DNA from: Longimicrobiales bacterium
GTDB lineage: Bacteria > Gemmatimonadota > Gemmatimonadetes > Longimicrobiales > Gaopeijiaceae
Reading direction: 5' to 3'
Length of the DNA: 64,000 nucleotides
Assembly: GCA_029245345.1 (NCBI GenBank)
Contig: JAQWPM010000007.1
Location: forward strand, 1-64,000
The notes under the pieces were generated by a model. The model saw nothing but the letters and a program-made list of their open reading frames with translations. It was not told the origin of the DNA and did no database searches. This document shows positions 25,801-34,485 of this stretch, piece by piece. Position numbers and translations under genes: made by a program. Each line of letters opens with the position of its first letter. Position 1 is the first letter of the stretch.

Positions 25801-26333
25801 CTTCGGACCGTCTTCCACACCTCAGGCAGGGCAGCACGGTTCGTGTTGCGGGGCTCGTAACCACACGCCAAAGGCCTGGAACTGCAAATGGCTATGTCTT
25901 TGTTATGATGGAAGATGAGTACGGTCCTATAAACGTGATTGTGAAGCCTGATATCTACAAAAGAGACCGCAATCAAGTGCGTATGGAGCCCTTCCTTTCG
26001 GTACGTGGAAAACTCCAAAAAGATGGCGGAACCCTCAACGTGATCGCCTACGAAGTAGAGGCTCTCCGAGTACCCGGAACTCCCATACGGCGCCGGGGAC
26101 TTTCGCGTACTTACGAAACCTCCAGGGAGGGTGCTGGGCTCACTACTTCAGAGAATGTGGGAAACGGCCTTTCGATGGTCCACGAAGGCCCCGAGTCGGA
26201 CATCGAAGAACTTCCGGGTGCCCTGCCCCCTGTTATGGACACCTGGGCGGACCCGGACCAGAAGGGTCCGACGCCGTTCAGCTACCTGACAGCGCTTCGG
26301 CAGCACGCTCCTGGAGCTAAGAGCTGGAAGTAG
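22845..26333 (+). CDS. dnaE2: error-prone DNA polymerase III alpha subunit (DnaE2)
   Basis: About 1160 residues. The N-terminal PHP domain has VELHCHSGFSFLDGAS and LALTDHNGLYGSMEF. The C-family polymerase core has SVPDIDLDFPRDIRE with the catalytic Asp pair, PRHISQHVGGMI and FGFPKSHAAAFGLLAYQ. A helix-hairpin-helix region and an OB fold (VRVAGLVTTRQRPGTANGYVFVMMEDE) follow. The lack of a long C-terminal tau-binding tail and the length match DnaE2, which does translesion synthesis in the SOS response. Its usual partners ImuA and ImuB are not adjacent. The start is uncertain: GTG at 22845 is given, but TTG at 22863 is nearer to GTGGAG. Confidence 0.93.
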   Translation: MRKWSLLSIPYVELHCHSGFSFLDGASHPEELAVRAAEFGYPALALTDHNGLYGSMEFAHAARRVNVQPITGAEVTLRDCFPGVEEPEGGHHVTLLAETPQGYANLCRLLTEAHMGSERGDTRLALPSLLELSEGLILLSGCAQSPVAAAMRSSVADGEAFTRKLLDVFGPGSMFMELQDNAVKGDTARNKTLARLAGRMGLGVVATSNVHYHRPERHRLQDVLVSIKNRATLDGAHGARRANKLFHLPEPWDMRHRFESRPEALTNTLLIAERCAAFDLTEDLGYEFPDFEGSARGGAIESLAAMCLAKITTLYKDGSKEQQDAEDRLHTELRLVDLHGLAGFFLVYRDIMDLAVSVARDVRGEAPRARSGLPPGRGRGSSVSSIICYLIGLSHIDPVKNNLFLGRFLNEALRSVPDIDLDFPRDIREQLILKVYEKYGFEHTALVCTFPTYRLKSAVREIGKSLDLPMGELEKLSKLAEHRSASGLADEIASLPEFKERADAGLWKLLGELAEDVAGLPRHISQHVGGMIISSRPLVEIVPLEPAAWEGRVLCQWDKDSCEDAGFIKIDFLALGMLSLIEESIDLIADRHGEAPDLSRIDFEDEIIYDRVCSGDTVGLFQVESRAQIQMLRRTRPRNLEDLAVQVAIVRPGPIVGGAVNPYVRRREMLRENPNYEIPYPHPLLAEPLGETLGVIIFQDQVLTVCQALAGFSDGQAESLRRAMSRKRSKEALIAHWEEFRDGAAANGVDDTTAREIFQQVTAFSEFGFPKSHAAAFGLLAYQSAWLRHYYPVEFYVGLFNNQPMGFYSLDALGRDARRNGIKTMLPHINRSQVECMAEGDDLRIGLGFVRNWGADIATRIVEERDKRGPYMSLPDFLRRTPASLKRPAIENLIWVGGFEEFGMTRRELLWQAGLWLGPETDNDRTGGRDDHAQTELALADPYASLAFPALNPTDQMVAEYRMMRFSADLHPLTLIKSSLPAGTVTSDRLPHLRQGSTVRVAGLVTTRQRPGTANGYVFVMMEDEYGPINVIVKPDIYKRDRNQVRMEPFLSVRGKLQKDGGTLNVIAYEVEALRVPGTPIRRRGLSRTYETSREGAGLTTSENVGNGLSMVHEGPESDIEELPGALPPVMDTWADPDQKGPTPFSYLTALRQHAPGAKSWK

Positions 26334-26741
26334 TGGGATGTTGCGGTGGGAGCTGCGGTGACCCGCCGGCACATTGGGGGTCACAAGGCACACGACCGGG
26401 TTGATTCTGGCAGCGAATAGCCAAATCATGACTTGTCGTACCCCACTATCCGGGATTTCTGTGTAATCTTCGGTAGAAACGCTGGTCCCACGCCGTCAGA
26501 CCTTCTACGGCATGGATGAGGTCTTCGTCAGGGCCCCGTGTGAGACCCTAGTTGGCTTGGCCGCGAAGACGGAAGGCGCCGAGGCCGAGGAGTAGGGCCC
26601 AGGCCGCGGAGTAGCCCGTGTAGCCCCAAAAGCGGTAAAAAGCCGATGCGCGCCGTCGCTTAGCGAGCCCCGAAGCCGCGGATCGCAGTTAGGCGAGCGG
26701 CCCCGAAAAGAAACGATTCCTTCGGGGCCGCCCCACCAACC
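26334..26741. other. intergenic region with a small membrane-protein-like fragment
   Basis: About 400 bases between dnaE2 and the convergent M1 peptidase gene. On the minus strand a frame ending at a TAG near 26548 reads FYRFWGYTGYSAAWALLLGLGAF in two pieces of one hydrophobic segment, followed by basic residues. It looks like the end of a membrane protein, but there is no start or ribosome binding site, so it is either a relic or a small unrecognised gene. The rest shows no coding signal. The palindrome at 26697-26731 closes the region. Confidence 0.35.
26697..26731 (-). terminator. GC-rich hairpin after the M1 peptidase gene
   Basis: GCGGCCCCGAA (26697-26707) is the exact complement of TTCGGGGCCGC (26721-26731), an 11-bp stem with a 13-nt loop, 10 nt after the M1 gene stop. 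There is no T-run on the minus side, so it may end transcription weakly or protect the transcript's 3' end. Confidence 0.5.
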
Positions 26742-28727
26742 CTAGCCTCGCGGCCAGATGTTATTCCGCCGATTCACATCAGGCGCATAACCACGAGAGT
26801 TGATCTCCACCCGTGTCACCGACCCAGCGCTCGCCGGCACCTCGATGTCGTAACTCGTATTCCCATTCAACCAGTGATCCACAGGCACGTCGTGCAAGAT
26901 CGTGCCTCCATTCGTCGTGCGAATACTCACTTTGGCTGGGAACGGCGCGAAGCCACGGTCTTCGATCGTCACGGTTGCTCCGCCACCCGTGTGGCCATCG
27001 ACATCGCCCACGGCGTGGTCCAGCGTCCACGTTTCGAAGTAGTACGACGTCCAAAACCAATCGAGGTCCTGTTCAGCGAACCGCTCGAACGTCGCGAAGA
27101 AGTCCCATGGGGTCGGGTGTTTGTACGCCCACTCAGAAATAAACGCCTGGTAGGCCTCATCCCAGGTTTCTTCACCAATGAGCTCGCGCAACGCGGCCAT
27201 GAGCGTGGCGGGCTTCGGATACGAAGCTGTGCCATAGCCCGGGCCCGGCTCATACCAGTCGCCATGCCTCATCATGCTTTGCTCGAGCCCGAGCGCCGCT
27301 ACCTGGATGTAGTTGGCCGCCTCGACCCGATGATGATCAACACCAGGCCAGAGCTCCATCTTGCTCTCGTCCTCGAGGAAGGTCGTCGACCCTTCATCCA
27401 TCCATGCATGACGTTTCTCGTTCGAACCCACGATCATCGGCACCCACATATGGCCTAGCTCGTGCGACGTCACGCTGAACAAGGCCTGATCCTCACTGTC
27501 TTCGTAGGGCCCGATGAGCGTCAGCATGGGGAATTCCATCCCGCCATCGATGATGTCGGCGCCTTCAACGGACGTCATATGCGGCCAGGGGTATGCAAAG
27601 CCGGTCCGTTCAGAATGGTGCTCGATCGACTGTTTCCCGTACAACCACTGCTCGGCCCATAGAGGGGCACGTTCGGGACGCCAAAACGAATGGATCATCA
27701 CTCGATCATCGGTCCCGTCTTCGTCCCGATCAGGTACGAGCGCCGAAGTCGCGTTCCACCGCTGCATGTTAGAGGTCGTCCAAGTGAAGTCACGGACGTT
27801 ATCCGCCTCGAAGCGGTAGGTGAGCCACCCATCCGTCCCGGAGGCCGTCACCGTACCCGCGTCTCGCTCCGCCTGGCCAGCAACCGTCACGAGTTCGTCC
27901 GAAGTAGACGCTTCAGCCAATCGTTCGAGCGTGATCGGCGAGAATACTTCGTCCGGATTCGTCAAATCTCCCGTCGCCATGACCGTCCAACCATCAGGCA
28001 CAGAGATTTCCGCCGTGTAGTTGGCGAAGCCGTCGTAGAACTCCGACGAACCCAGATACGGCTGCGCATCCCAGAGACGGAGATCGTCCAGCATCGCCAT
28101 CTTCGGGAACCAGTAGGCGATGAAGTACATCTCGCGGTCAGAATGGCCCATCCGGCCGGATCCGTTCTGGGGAACGGTGAACTCGAACTCGATTTCGAGA
28201 TCCAGCGTGTCATCCTGTTCGATTTGGAGCTCAGGCCGAATCTGCATGAGGGATCCGTCGATTTCGTATCCCGGCCCATCGCTCAGCTCGACTTCCTCCA
28301 TCATCTCACCATCCACCGACACCGAAGTCAGGGTCATCCCGCCCGTGATTTCTTGGGATGCATTCCGTGGGGCACCCTCCTTGTGGAGGTTCTGGTGCAG
28401 GTGGAGCCACAGCGTGGGATACCTCGCGGGCGCGTTGTTCGCGTATTCGATCGCCACGCTGCCGGTGACCCTACCTGTCTCAGGGTCGAGCCGAGCTGTG
28501 AGATCATATGTGATGCCCTGCTGCCAATATGCATGACCAGGGCTCCCGTCTTCGCTCCGCCAGCCGCGCTCCATGGACTGCAGATAGTTGGCGGGGAGTA
28601 CGATCGGGGCCGGAATCGGTCGCCGAACACGCGTGTCACCATTCTGTGCCGCAGACTGACCCGGAAGCGCGGTCATTAGAAGCGCCGCAAACAGGCCCGC
28701 ACCTGCAATCGAGGGGATTCGAACCAT
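26742..28727 (-). CDS. M1-family zinc metallopeptidase, secreted
   Basis: About 661 residues from the ATG at 28727 (GGAG 8 nt upstream), with a Sec signal (cleavage about SAAQ). The beta-sandwich N-terminal domain includes DLTARLDPETGRVTGSV. The catalytic gluzincin domain has EFPMLTLIG, a G-x-M-E-N-like strand, and HELGH at 422-426 with the third zinc ligand Glu445 (WMDEGS) 19 residues on. A C-terminal Ig-like strand set follows (VTIEDRGFAPFP). It cleaves N-terminal residues from peptides outside the cytoplasm. All zinc ligands are intact. The next gene upstream on this strand is the MBL-fold hydrolase, with a 52-nt gap. Confidence 0.9.
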   Translation of the reverse strand: MVRIPSIAGAGLFAALLMTALPGQSAAQNGDTRVRRPIPAPIVLPANYLQSMERGWRSEDGSPGHAYWQQGITYDLTARLDPETGRVTGSVAIEYANNAPARYPTLWLHLHQNLHKEGAPRNASQEITGGMTLTSVSVDGEMMEEVELSDGPGYEIDGSLMQIRPELQIEQDDTLDLEIEFEFTVPQNGSGRMGHSDREMYFIAYWFPKMAMLDDLRLWDAQPYLGSSEFYDGFANYTAEISVPDGWTVMATGDLTNPDEVFSPITLERLAEASTSDELVTVAGQAERDAGTVTASGTDGWLTYRFEADNVRDFTWTTSNMQRWNATSALVPDRDEDGTDDRVMIHSFWRPERAPLWAEQWLYGKQSIEHHSERTGFAYPWPHMTSVEGADIIDGGMEFPMLTLIGPYEDSEDQALFSVTSHELGHMWVPMIVGSNEKRHAWMDEGSTTFLEDESKMELWPGVDHHRVEAANYIQVAALGLEQSMMRHGDWYEPGPGYGTASYPKPATLMAALRELIGEETWDEAYQAFISEWAYKHPTPWDFFATFERFAEQDLDWFWTSYYFETWTLDHAVGDVDGHTGGGATVTIEDRGFAPFPAKVSIRTTNGGTILHDVPVDHWLNGNTSYDIEVPASAGSVTRVEINSRGYAPDVNRRNNIWPRG

Positions 28728-28779
28728 CGATGTTTCTCCAATCTTCAAAGGGGAGGTCCGCACTCGCGTCCGAACCGCC

Positions 28780-29661
28780 TCAGGGATTCCGTTTCAAGTA
28801 AAACGCCACGCCAGCCCAATCCGTCGCTGCCGAGAACATATCGAAGTACCGTCTCACACGGTCTTCGCCCATGTAGGGCGCCAATTCTTCCATCACTTCG
28901 TCGTTGAAGCGCTCGGCATCCGACGTGTCGTCCTCGGCCAATGCCACCCTCACCCGCGCCTCGAGCGCGGCCAAACGGGACCGCATCTGTTCTCTGCGGA
29001 CATCTACTCCCTCGTGCATCCCGAAATGCGTGGCGCCGAATCGCTCCGGACCAATCATCCCGATCTCTTCGAGCGTTCCCTCCCAAGCCCTCAAGTCGAC
29101 CGCCGGTGGAGGTGTCGCCGGGTGCGTCGGGCCCCCAGCGAGCACAATCCCCATTGAATCACCGGCGAACAGAGTGCCATCTCGCTCATCCAGATACGCC
29201 ACGTGGTGCGCGATATGTCCGGGAGTGGAAATCGTCCGAATTCCGGCCCACGGCCCCGCATCTCCGGGACTCCATGCTGTGATCCTGTCCGCCGGCACTC
29301 CCTTCATCTCACCCCACAGCCTGTCGTGCGCATCGCCAAACGTCCGACGCGTGCTCGACACGAGCCGCTCCGGATCCACCATGTATGACGCGCCGTCTTC
29401 ATGAACATGCACGGTCGCATTGGGGAAGATGTCCACCAGGTGCCCGCAAGCGCCCGCATGATCGAGGTGAATGTGGGTCAAGAGAACGTGTTGAAGGTCC
29501 TTCGGGCCCACTCCTCGCGCGGCCAGTTCATCGACCAAGAGCTCCAAACACGTTGTGGGGCCTGGATCCACGATCGTGGGCTCTTCGGCATCGACCAAAT
29601 AACAGGCGATGGCGCCCTCGAGCTCCAGATGGTTGAGATCAATGCAGGTTGGTTGGCCCAT
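28780..29661 (-). CDS. MBL-fold metallo-hydrolase
   Basis: 293 residues. Motif THIHLDHAG supplies the HxHxDH metal ligands, with His in STPGHIAHHVA, Asp in LFAGDSMG and a late His in THFGMHEG, so a complete dizinc site is present. The C-terminal helical region (about 215-293) is typical of larger MBL hydrolases and may be a dimer or substrate cap. There is no signal peptide, so it is cytoplasmic. Family members hydrolyse thioesters, lactones or phosphoesters; glyoxalase-II-like is the nearest description, but the substrate is unknown. Confidence 0.88.
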   Translation of the reverse strand: MGQPTCIDLNHLELEGAIACYLVDAEEPTIVDPGPTTCLELLVDELAARGVGPKDLQHVLLTHIHLDHAGACGHLVDIFPNATVHVHEDGASYMVDPERLVSSTRRTFGDAHDRLWGEMKGVPADRITAWSPGDAGPWAGIRTISTPGHIAHHVAYLDERDGTLFAGDSMGIVLAGGPTHPATPPPAVDLRAWEGTLEEIGMIGPERFGATHFGMHEGVDVRREQMRSRLAALEARVRVALAEDDTSDAERFNDEVMEELAPYMGEDRVRRYFDMFSAATDWAGVAFYLKRNP

Positions 29662-29690
29662 GCCTCGACTTCCTTTGGATATCAGATACG

Positions 29691-29719
29691 AAAGAGGGCG
29701 CCCGCTCGCGGACGCCCTC
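29691..29719 (-). terminator. intrinsic terminator of gltA
   Basis: Reading the minus strand, GAGGGCG (29719-29713) pairs with CGCCCTC (29700-29694) around a 12-nt loop, followed by TTT. It lies 31 nt after the citrate synthase stop codon and before the MBL hydrolase gene, which therefore probably needs its own promoter or read-through. Confidence 0.6.
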
Positions 29720-29749
29720 TCACTACAGATTCAACAACGGTCAGCCGTA

Positions 29750-31060
29750 TCAGCCACGCTGATCGAGCGAAACGAAGTCCCGCTCGTCGCTGCCGGTGAA
29801 GATTTGGCGCGGACGGGCGATCCGCTGCTCCGGATCGCTCAAATGCTCCTGCCACTGTGCGAGCCACCCGACGGTCCGCGGGATGGCGAACAACACAGGG
29901 AAGAGCTCGACCGGGAAGCCCATCGCTTGATAGATGATCCCCGAGTAGAAGTCGACGTTGGGGTAGAGGTTCCTCTCGACGAAGAAGTCCTCATTCAGCG
30001 CAATCTTCTCAAGCTCTAACGCGATGTCCAGCATCGGGTTACGGCCCGTGACCTCAAACACTTCATCAGCTGTGCGCTTGATGATGCTGGCCCGTGGATC
30101 GTACGCCTTGTAGACCCTGTGGCCGAAGCCCATGAGCCGCTCTTCGCGGTTCTTCACGCCTTCCATGAAGGCAGGGATGTTGTCGACACTCCCAATACGA
30201 CGGAGCATGCGCAGAACTGCTTCGTTCGCCCCACCGTGAAGCGGGCCGTACAGAGCGCCCATTGCCCCACCGAGCGCCGAGTATGGATCCGCGTGCGACG
30301 AACCAATCACCCGCATCGCAGTCGCAGAGCAGTTCTGCTCGTGATCCGCATGCAAAATGAAGAGGACATCCAGCGCCCTCTCCAGGACCGGGCTTGGCTT
30401 GTATTCACGTGTCCCGACGCGGAACAGCATGTTCAGCAGGTTGGCCGTGTACGAGAGTTCGTTTTCCGGGTAGACGAAGGGCAGCCCCCGGTGATGACGA
30501 TACGCGTACGCCGCGAGCGTCGGCATCTTCGCAACGAGGCGAATGATCTGGCGCCAGCGAACATCCGGATCTTCAATGTCCCGGGCTTCAGGATAGAAGG
30601 TCGAAAGAGCAGTCACGGCACTCATGACCATGCTCATGGCATGGGCATCGTACCGGAAGCCCGACAGAAGGTCGGTGATGTTCTCGTGGACGTACGTGTG
30701 GAACGTCACTTCGTGAACAAAGCTGTCCAACTCGCTCTGAGTCGGGAGCTCTCCCTTCAGGAGCAGGTAGGACACCTCGAGGTGCGTGCTACGCTCGGCG
30801 AGCTGTTCGATCGGGTAGCCACGGTACCGGAGAATGCCCTTCCCTCCGTCGATGTACGTGACCGAACTGCGCGTCGAGGCAGTGTTCGTATATCCAGGAT
30901 CGTAAGACATCATCCCGAAATCGGACTCGTCGACCTTAATCTGGCGCAGATCCATGGCTCGGATCACATCACCGCTCTGAATGTCGACTTCGTAGTTCTT
31001 TCCGGTCCGGTTGTCTCGGATCGAGAGGGTGTTTGCCCCCTCGTCTCCGTCTTCTGACAT
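29750..31060 (-). CDS. gltA: citrate synthase
   Basis: 436 residues, the usual length of bacterial type II (hexameric) citrate synthase. It opens with a small beta domain (IRDNRTGKNYEVDIQSGDVI), then GILRYRGYPIEQLAE. The catalytic residues lie in ALYGPLHGGANEAVLRML, MGFGHRVYKAYDPRA and the Asp in NVDFYSGIIYQAMG; HADHEQNCSATAMR is also conserved. It condenses acetyl-CoA with oxaloacetate to citrate. The ATG at 31060 has AGGAGA upstream and a well-formed promoter about 55-85 bases away. The tRNA-Leu and aconitase genes lie just upstream. Confidence 0.96.
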   Translation of the reverse strand: MSEDGDEGANTLSIRDNRTGKNYEVDIQSGDVIRAMDLRQIKVDESDFGMMSYDPGYTNTASTRSSVTYIDGGKGILRYRGYPIEQLAERSTHLEVSYLLLKGELPTQSELDSFVHEVTFHTYVHENITDLLSGFRYDAHAMSMVMSAVTALSTFYPEARDIEDPDVRWRQIIRLVAKMPTLAAYAYRHHRGLPFVYPENELSYTANLLNMLFRVGTREYKPSPVLERALDVLFILHADHEQNCSATAMRVIGSSHADPYSALGGAMGALYGPLHGGANEAVLRMLRRIGSVDNIPAFMEGVKNREERLMGFGHRVYKAYDPRASIIKRTADEVFEVTGRNPMLDIALELEKIALNEDFFVERNLYPNVDFYSGIIYQAMGFPVELFPVLFAIPRTVGWLAQWQEHLSDPEQRIARPRQIFTGSDERDFVSLDQRG

Positions 31061-31075
31061 GGTGTCTCCTACGGG

Positions 31076-31091
31076 GCCGAGCGCGCTCGGC
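31076..31091. promoter_or_regulatory. 16-bp perfect palindrome in the gltA leader
   Basis: GCCGAGCGCGCTCGGC reads the same on both strands. It lies between the predicted transcription start and the gltA ribosome binding site, where a hairpin or a dimeric repressor could control synthesis. No known regulator motif is recognised. Confidence 0.4.
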
Positions 31092-31114
31092 GTTTATTAG
31101 CTCATCAGCGATTT

Positions 31115-31143
31115 ATTATACCGACGCGGTGCAGCCGTCCCAA
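31115..31143 (-). promoter_or_regulatory. sigma-70-type promoter of gltA
   Basis: On the minus strand, TTGGGA (31143-31138) and a perfect TATAAT (31120-31115) are separated by exactly 17 nt. Transcription should begin near 31108, giving a leader of about 48 nt to the gltA start. Confidence 0.65.
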
Positions 31144-31285
31144 GGGGACGCGCCGTCTGGTACCTGGGCTGCGCCCGCCTTAGGCTCGCGGAAGTCGGTG
31201 CCGGTGCTGGCGCGCACAAGCCAACGGCCCGCTCGGCTCGAACCCTCTGTTCGATCCCGCCGCCCCCACACACGCCAAGAACAAC

Positions 31286-31328
31286 ACAAAGGAGTCTCGG
31301 ACCTAGCTGAGATCCGAGACTCCTTTGT
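31286..31328 (-). terminator. strong bidirectional hairpin after tRNA-Leu
   Basis: ACAAAGGAGTCTCGGA (31286-31301) is the exact complement of TCCGAGACTCCTTTGT (31313-31328): a 16-bp stem with an 11-nt loop. It starts 3 nt beyond the tRNA 3' end, so it should end the tRNA transcript on the minus strand. The stem ends in A/T pairs on both sides, so it could work in either direction. Confidence 0.7.
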
Positions 31329-31330
31329 CA

Positions 31331-31413
31331 TACCGGGGGCGGGAATCGAACCCGCATGTCCTTGCGGACAGCGGCTTTTGAGGCCGCCGCGTCTACCGTT
31401 CCGCCACCCCGGC
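31331..31413 (-). tRNA. tRNA-Leu (anticodon CAA)
   Basis: The minus strand folds as a class II tRNA of 83 nt. The acceptor stem is GCCGGGG with CCCCGGT (one G-U pair) and discriminator A. The anticodon stem GCGGC/GCCGC encloses loop CTCAAAA (anticodon CAA, plus-strand 31378-31380). A long variable arm (GTCC GCAA GGAC) and a T arm GCGGG-TTCGATT-CCCGC follow. The long variable arm and discriminator A identify a leucine tRNA that reads UUG. The 3' CCA is not encoded. Confidence 0.95.
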
Positions 31414-31432
31414 AAAGTGCGTGAGACAAATA

Positions 31433-31459
31433 ATCTTACACCTTCTCCAAGATAGGCAA
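31433..31459 (-). promoter_or_regulatory. possible promoter of tRNA-Leu
   Basis: On the minus strand, TTGCCT (31459-31454) and TAAGAT (31438-31433) are separated by 15 nt, with the second box about 20 nt before the tRNA. The spacing is slightly short, so this is a weak call. Confidence 0.3.
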
Positions 31460-31664
31460 CCGCATTCGCGGGACCTTGACCCCGCCAGGAAATACAACAG
31501 GACTCCGCGGCTGGCTGTCACGTGCATCGGTAGAGACTCCCTACAATAAACCGAAGCTAGCTTTGCTTCGCACGGGACTCATCCGGCCTGGGCCTGACAT
31601 CGCACAGGACTTCGACCATCATATTGGTCTCCGTAGCCGATCAACGCACGAACCAGGAGTCAAC

Positions 31665-34475
31665 TTGGCTGACCCTAGAATCGACCCCTTCGGGGCGCTT
31701 ACTACGGTCGACCTCCCCGAGGGGCCGACGTCTTTCTATCGAATTGGGAAACTCGAGGAGGACGGCATCGTCGACTCACTCGACCGCCTTCCCTTCTCCA
31801 TCCGCATCCTGCTCGAAAACTCCCTTCGGCACGCCGGTGGCAGTTACGTCTCGCAGGAACACGTGCGCGCGGTCACTGATTGGTCACCGACCAACTCGGG
31901 CGCCGACGTACCGTTCATGCCGACGCGAGTGGTCCTCCAGGACTTCACGGGCGTACCCGCGGTTGTGGACCTGGCCGCCATGCGTGATGGCCTCAAGGCA
32001 CTCGGGGGCGACCCGCAGCGCATCAACCCGGTCGTTCCGGCGGACTTGGTCATCGACCACTCCGTGCAGGTAGACTACGCGGGCTTCCACGATGCCTTCC
32101 GTCTGAACGTTGAACGCGAGTTCGAGCGGAACCGGGAACGCTACGCGCTACTTCGCTGGGCCGGTGAGGCATTTGAGAACTTCTCTGTCGTGCCTCCTGG
32201 CACCGGGATCGTTCACCAGGTGAACCTCGAATACCTCGCTTCGGTGATTCACCGTCGTGAGCATGAGGGCACGTATCTGGCCTACCCTGACACCCTGGTA
32301 GGTACCGACTCACACACGACCATGATCAACGGACTCGGTGTCGTGGGCTGGGGCGTGGGCGGGATTGAAGCAGAAGCAGTGGTCCTGGGTCAGCCCTACT
32401 ACATGCTCCTCCCTGAAGTCGTTGGCATGAAGCTCAGCGGGACGCTCCCGGAGGGCGCGACCGCGACTGATCTAGTCCTGCGCGTGACCGAGATGCTTCG
32501 CTCGCACGGGGTCGTTGGCCGCTTCGTCGAGTACTACGGAGCCGGGCTCAGTAACCTCACGCTTCCCGACAAGGCGACGCTGGCAAACATGTCGCCGGAA
32601 TACGGAGCGACGATCGGCTTCTTCCCGGTAGACGCCTCTTCCCTCGACTACCTGCGCGGTACGGGTCGGTCAGAAGGCTTGGTTTCGCGGGTAGAGACAA
32701 TCACGAAGGAACTCGGCCTCTTCCGCACAGACGAGACGCCAGATCCACAGTTCACATCAACGCTCGAACTGGACCTCTCGACCGTAGAGCCGAGTCTCGC
32801 CGGTCCGAAGCGGCCGCAAGACCGGATTCGCATGGCGGACATGCGGTCACAATTCGAGAAGGACCTGCCAGCGCTTGCGCCAGCAGGATTTGCACTGCCG
32901 GACGCAGCCACGGCCGGCGCAGAAGGTGGCGAGGGCTCCGGCGAGAGTTGGGACGGCGAAGGTGGAGCCGAGCAGTCTGTGGCAGTCGCTCAGGCGGCGC
33001 CAGGACGCGCGTGCACCGTAGAAGCCGACGGTGAGAGCTACGAAATCGGGGACGGCACCGTCGTCATCGCATCGATTACGAGTTGCACCAACACGTCGAA
33101 CCCGTCCGTCATGGTCGGGGCCGGCCTCCTTGCCAAGAGAGCGGTGGAGAAGGGCCTAGACGTGAAGCCTTGGGTCAAGACCGCTCTGGCGCCGGGTAGC
33201 GGCGTTGTGACGGACTACCTGACTCAGGCAGGACTGTTGCCCTACCTGGAGCAACTCCGCTTCCACGTCGTCGGCTACGGCTGCATGACGTGCATCGGAA
33301 ACAGCGGCCCGCTTCCGGAGAAGATCCACGAAGCCATCGAAGCCAATGGGCTGGTCGTGTCCTCGGTGCTCAGCGGAAACCGCAACTTCGAGGCCCGCAT
33401 CCACCCCTTGGTGCGCGCCAATTATTTAGCGTCACCGGGTCTTGTTGTCGCTTATGCGATCGCGGGCCGGATGGACATCGACCTGTACAACGAGCCACTG
33501 GGTCACGGCACAGACGGCAAACCGGTCTTCCTCGCCGACATCTGGCCAACGCCGGAAGAGGTGAAGGAGACTGTGGCCTCCGCGCTTAAGCCCGAGATGT
33601 TCACGGAGCGCTACAGCGCCGTCTCGACCGGCGACGAGAACTGGCAGGCGTTGCCGCTGCCGGAAGAGAGCAGCCTCTACGAGTGGGACCCGGACTCCAC
33701 GTACGTCCGGAACCCTCCCTTCTTTGAAGGTATGTCGCTCGACGTACCGGTGCTGCAGGACGTACAGGGGGCCCGAGTCCTCGCGATGATGGGCCAATCC
33801 GTCACAACAGACCATATCTCACCGGCTGGTGCGATTCCCAAGGCCGAACCGGCGGGGACGTACCTGCGCGAGCATGGCGTGGAAGTGAGGGACTTCAACA
33901 CCTTCGGCTCACGTCGCGGGAACCACGAGGTCATGATGCGAGGCACGTTTGGAAACGTCCGCATCAAGAACCTCCTGCTGGATGGCACGGAGGGTGGCTA
34001 CACGATGCACTTCCCCACCGGCGAAGAAATCCCGATTTACGACGCGGCCATGCGTTATCAGGAAGCGGGCACGCCGCTCGTCGTCCTCGCGGGCCAGGAG
34101 TACGGCACTGGCTCATCACGCGACTGGGCCGCAAAGGGCACGATCCTCCTGGGCGTGAAGGCAGTGATCGCAGAAAGCTTCGAGCGTATCCACCGGAGCA
34201 ACCTGGTAGGCATGGGTGTTCTTCCGCTCGAGTACTCGGGCGGCCAAACAGCCGAGTCGTTGGGTCTCTCAGGGCGCGAGACCTTCGATATCTCCGGAGT
34301 AGCGGACGGCCTCGAGCCAGGCTGTAGCGTTGCTGTCGTCGCAACAGCCGAAGACGGAACGGAGACGACGTTCCAAGCCAAGGTGCGTCTCGACTCTGAC
34401 GTCGACGTCGAGTACTACACGAACGGCGGGATTCTACAGACGGTGCTCAGGAAGATGGCGCGCGGCGAGATGTAG
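31665..34475 (+). CDS. acnA: aconitate hydratase A
   Basis: About 936 residues, the usual length of AcnA. Recognisable parts: [54 protein letters not shown], the [4Fe-4S] ligands in [13 protein letters not shown] and [25 protein letters not shown], and the C-terminal swivel domain [19 protein letters not shown] and [19 protein letters not shown]. It interconverts citrate and isocitrate in the TCA cycle. The family start fits TTG at 31665 ([11 protein letters not shown]) with AGGAG 5 nt upstream; the longer open frame to 31476 is not family-like. A Glu/Gly-rich linker of about 45 residues (about 410-455) lies between the third and fourth parts. Divergent from gltA. Confidence 0.95.
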   Translation: MADPRIDPFGALTTVDLPEGPTSFYRIGKLEEDGIVDSLDRLPFSIRILLENSLRHAGGSYVSQEHVRAVTDWSPTNSGADVPFMPTRVVLQDFTGVPAVVDLAAMRDGLKALGGDPQRINPVVPADLVIDHSVQVDYAGFHDAFRLNVEREFERNRERYALLRWAGEAFENFSVVPPGTGIVHQVNLEYLASVIHRREHEGTYLAYPDTLVGTDSHTTMINGLGVVGWGVGGIEAEAVVLGQPYYMLLPEVVGMKLSGTLPEGATATDLVLRVTEMLRSHGVVGRFVEYYGAGLSNLTLPDKATLANMSPEYGATIGFFPVDASSLDYLRGTGRSEGLVSRVETITKELGLFRTDETPDPQFTSTLELDLSTVEPSLAGPKRPQDRIRMADMRSQFEKDLPALAPAGFALPDAATAGAEGGEGSGESWDGEGGAEQSVAVAQAAPGRACTVEADGESYEIGDGTVVIASITSCTNTSNPSVMVGAGLLAKRAVEKGLDVKPWVKTALAPGSGVVTDYLTQAGLLPYLEQLRFHVVGYGCMTCIGNSGPLPEKIHEAIEANGLVVSSVLSGNRNFEARIHPLVRANYLASPGLVVAYAIAGRMDIDLYNEPLGHGTDGKPVFLADIWPTPEEVKETVASALKPEMFTERYSAVSTGDENWQALPLPEESSLYEWDPDSTYVRNPPFFEGMSLDVPVLQDVQGARVLAMMGQSVTTDHISPAGAIPKAEPAGTYLREHGVEVRDFNTFGSRRGNHEVMMRGTFGNVRIKNLLLDGTEGGYTMHFPTGEEIPIYDAAMRYQEAGTPLVVLAGQEYGTGSSRDWAAKGTILLGVKAVIAESFERIHRSNLVGMGVLPLEYSGGQTAESLGLSGRETFDISGVADGLEPGCSVAVVATAEDGTETTFQAKVRLDSDVDVEYYTNGGILQTVLRKMARGEM

Positions 34476-34485
34476 CTCGCTGGGG

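Noticed and set aside
31476-31664. N-terminal extension of aconitase
   Set aside because: Not family-like; TTG at 31665 has a canonical AGGAG and fits the conserved start.
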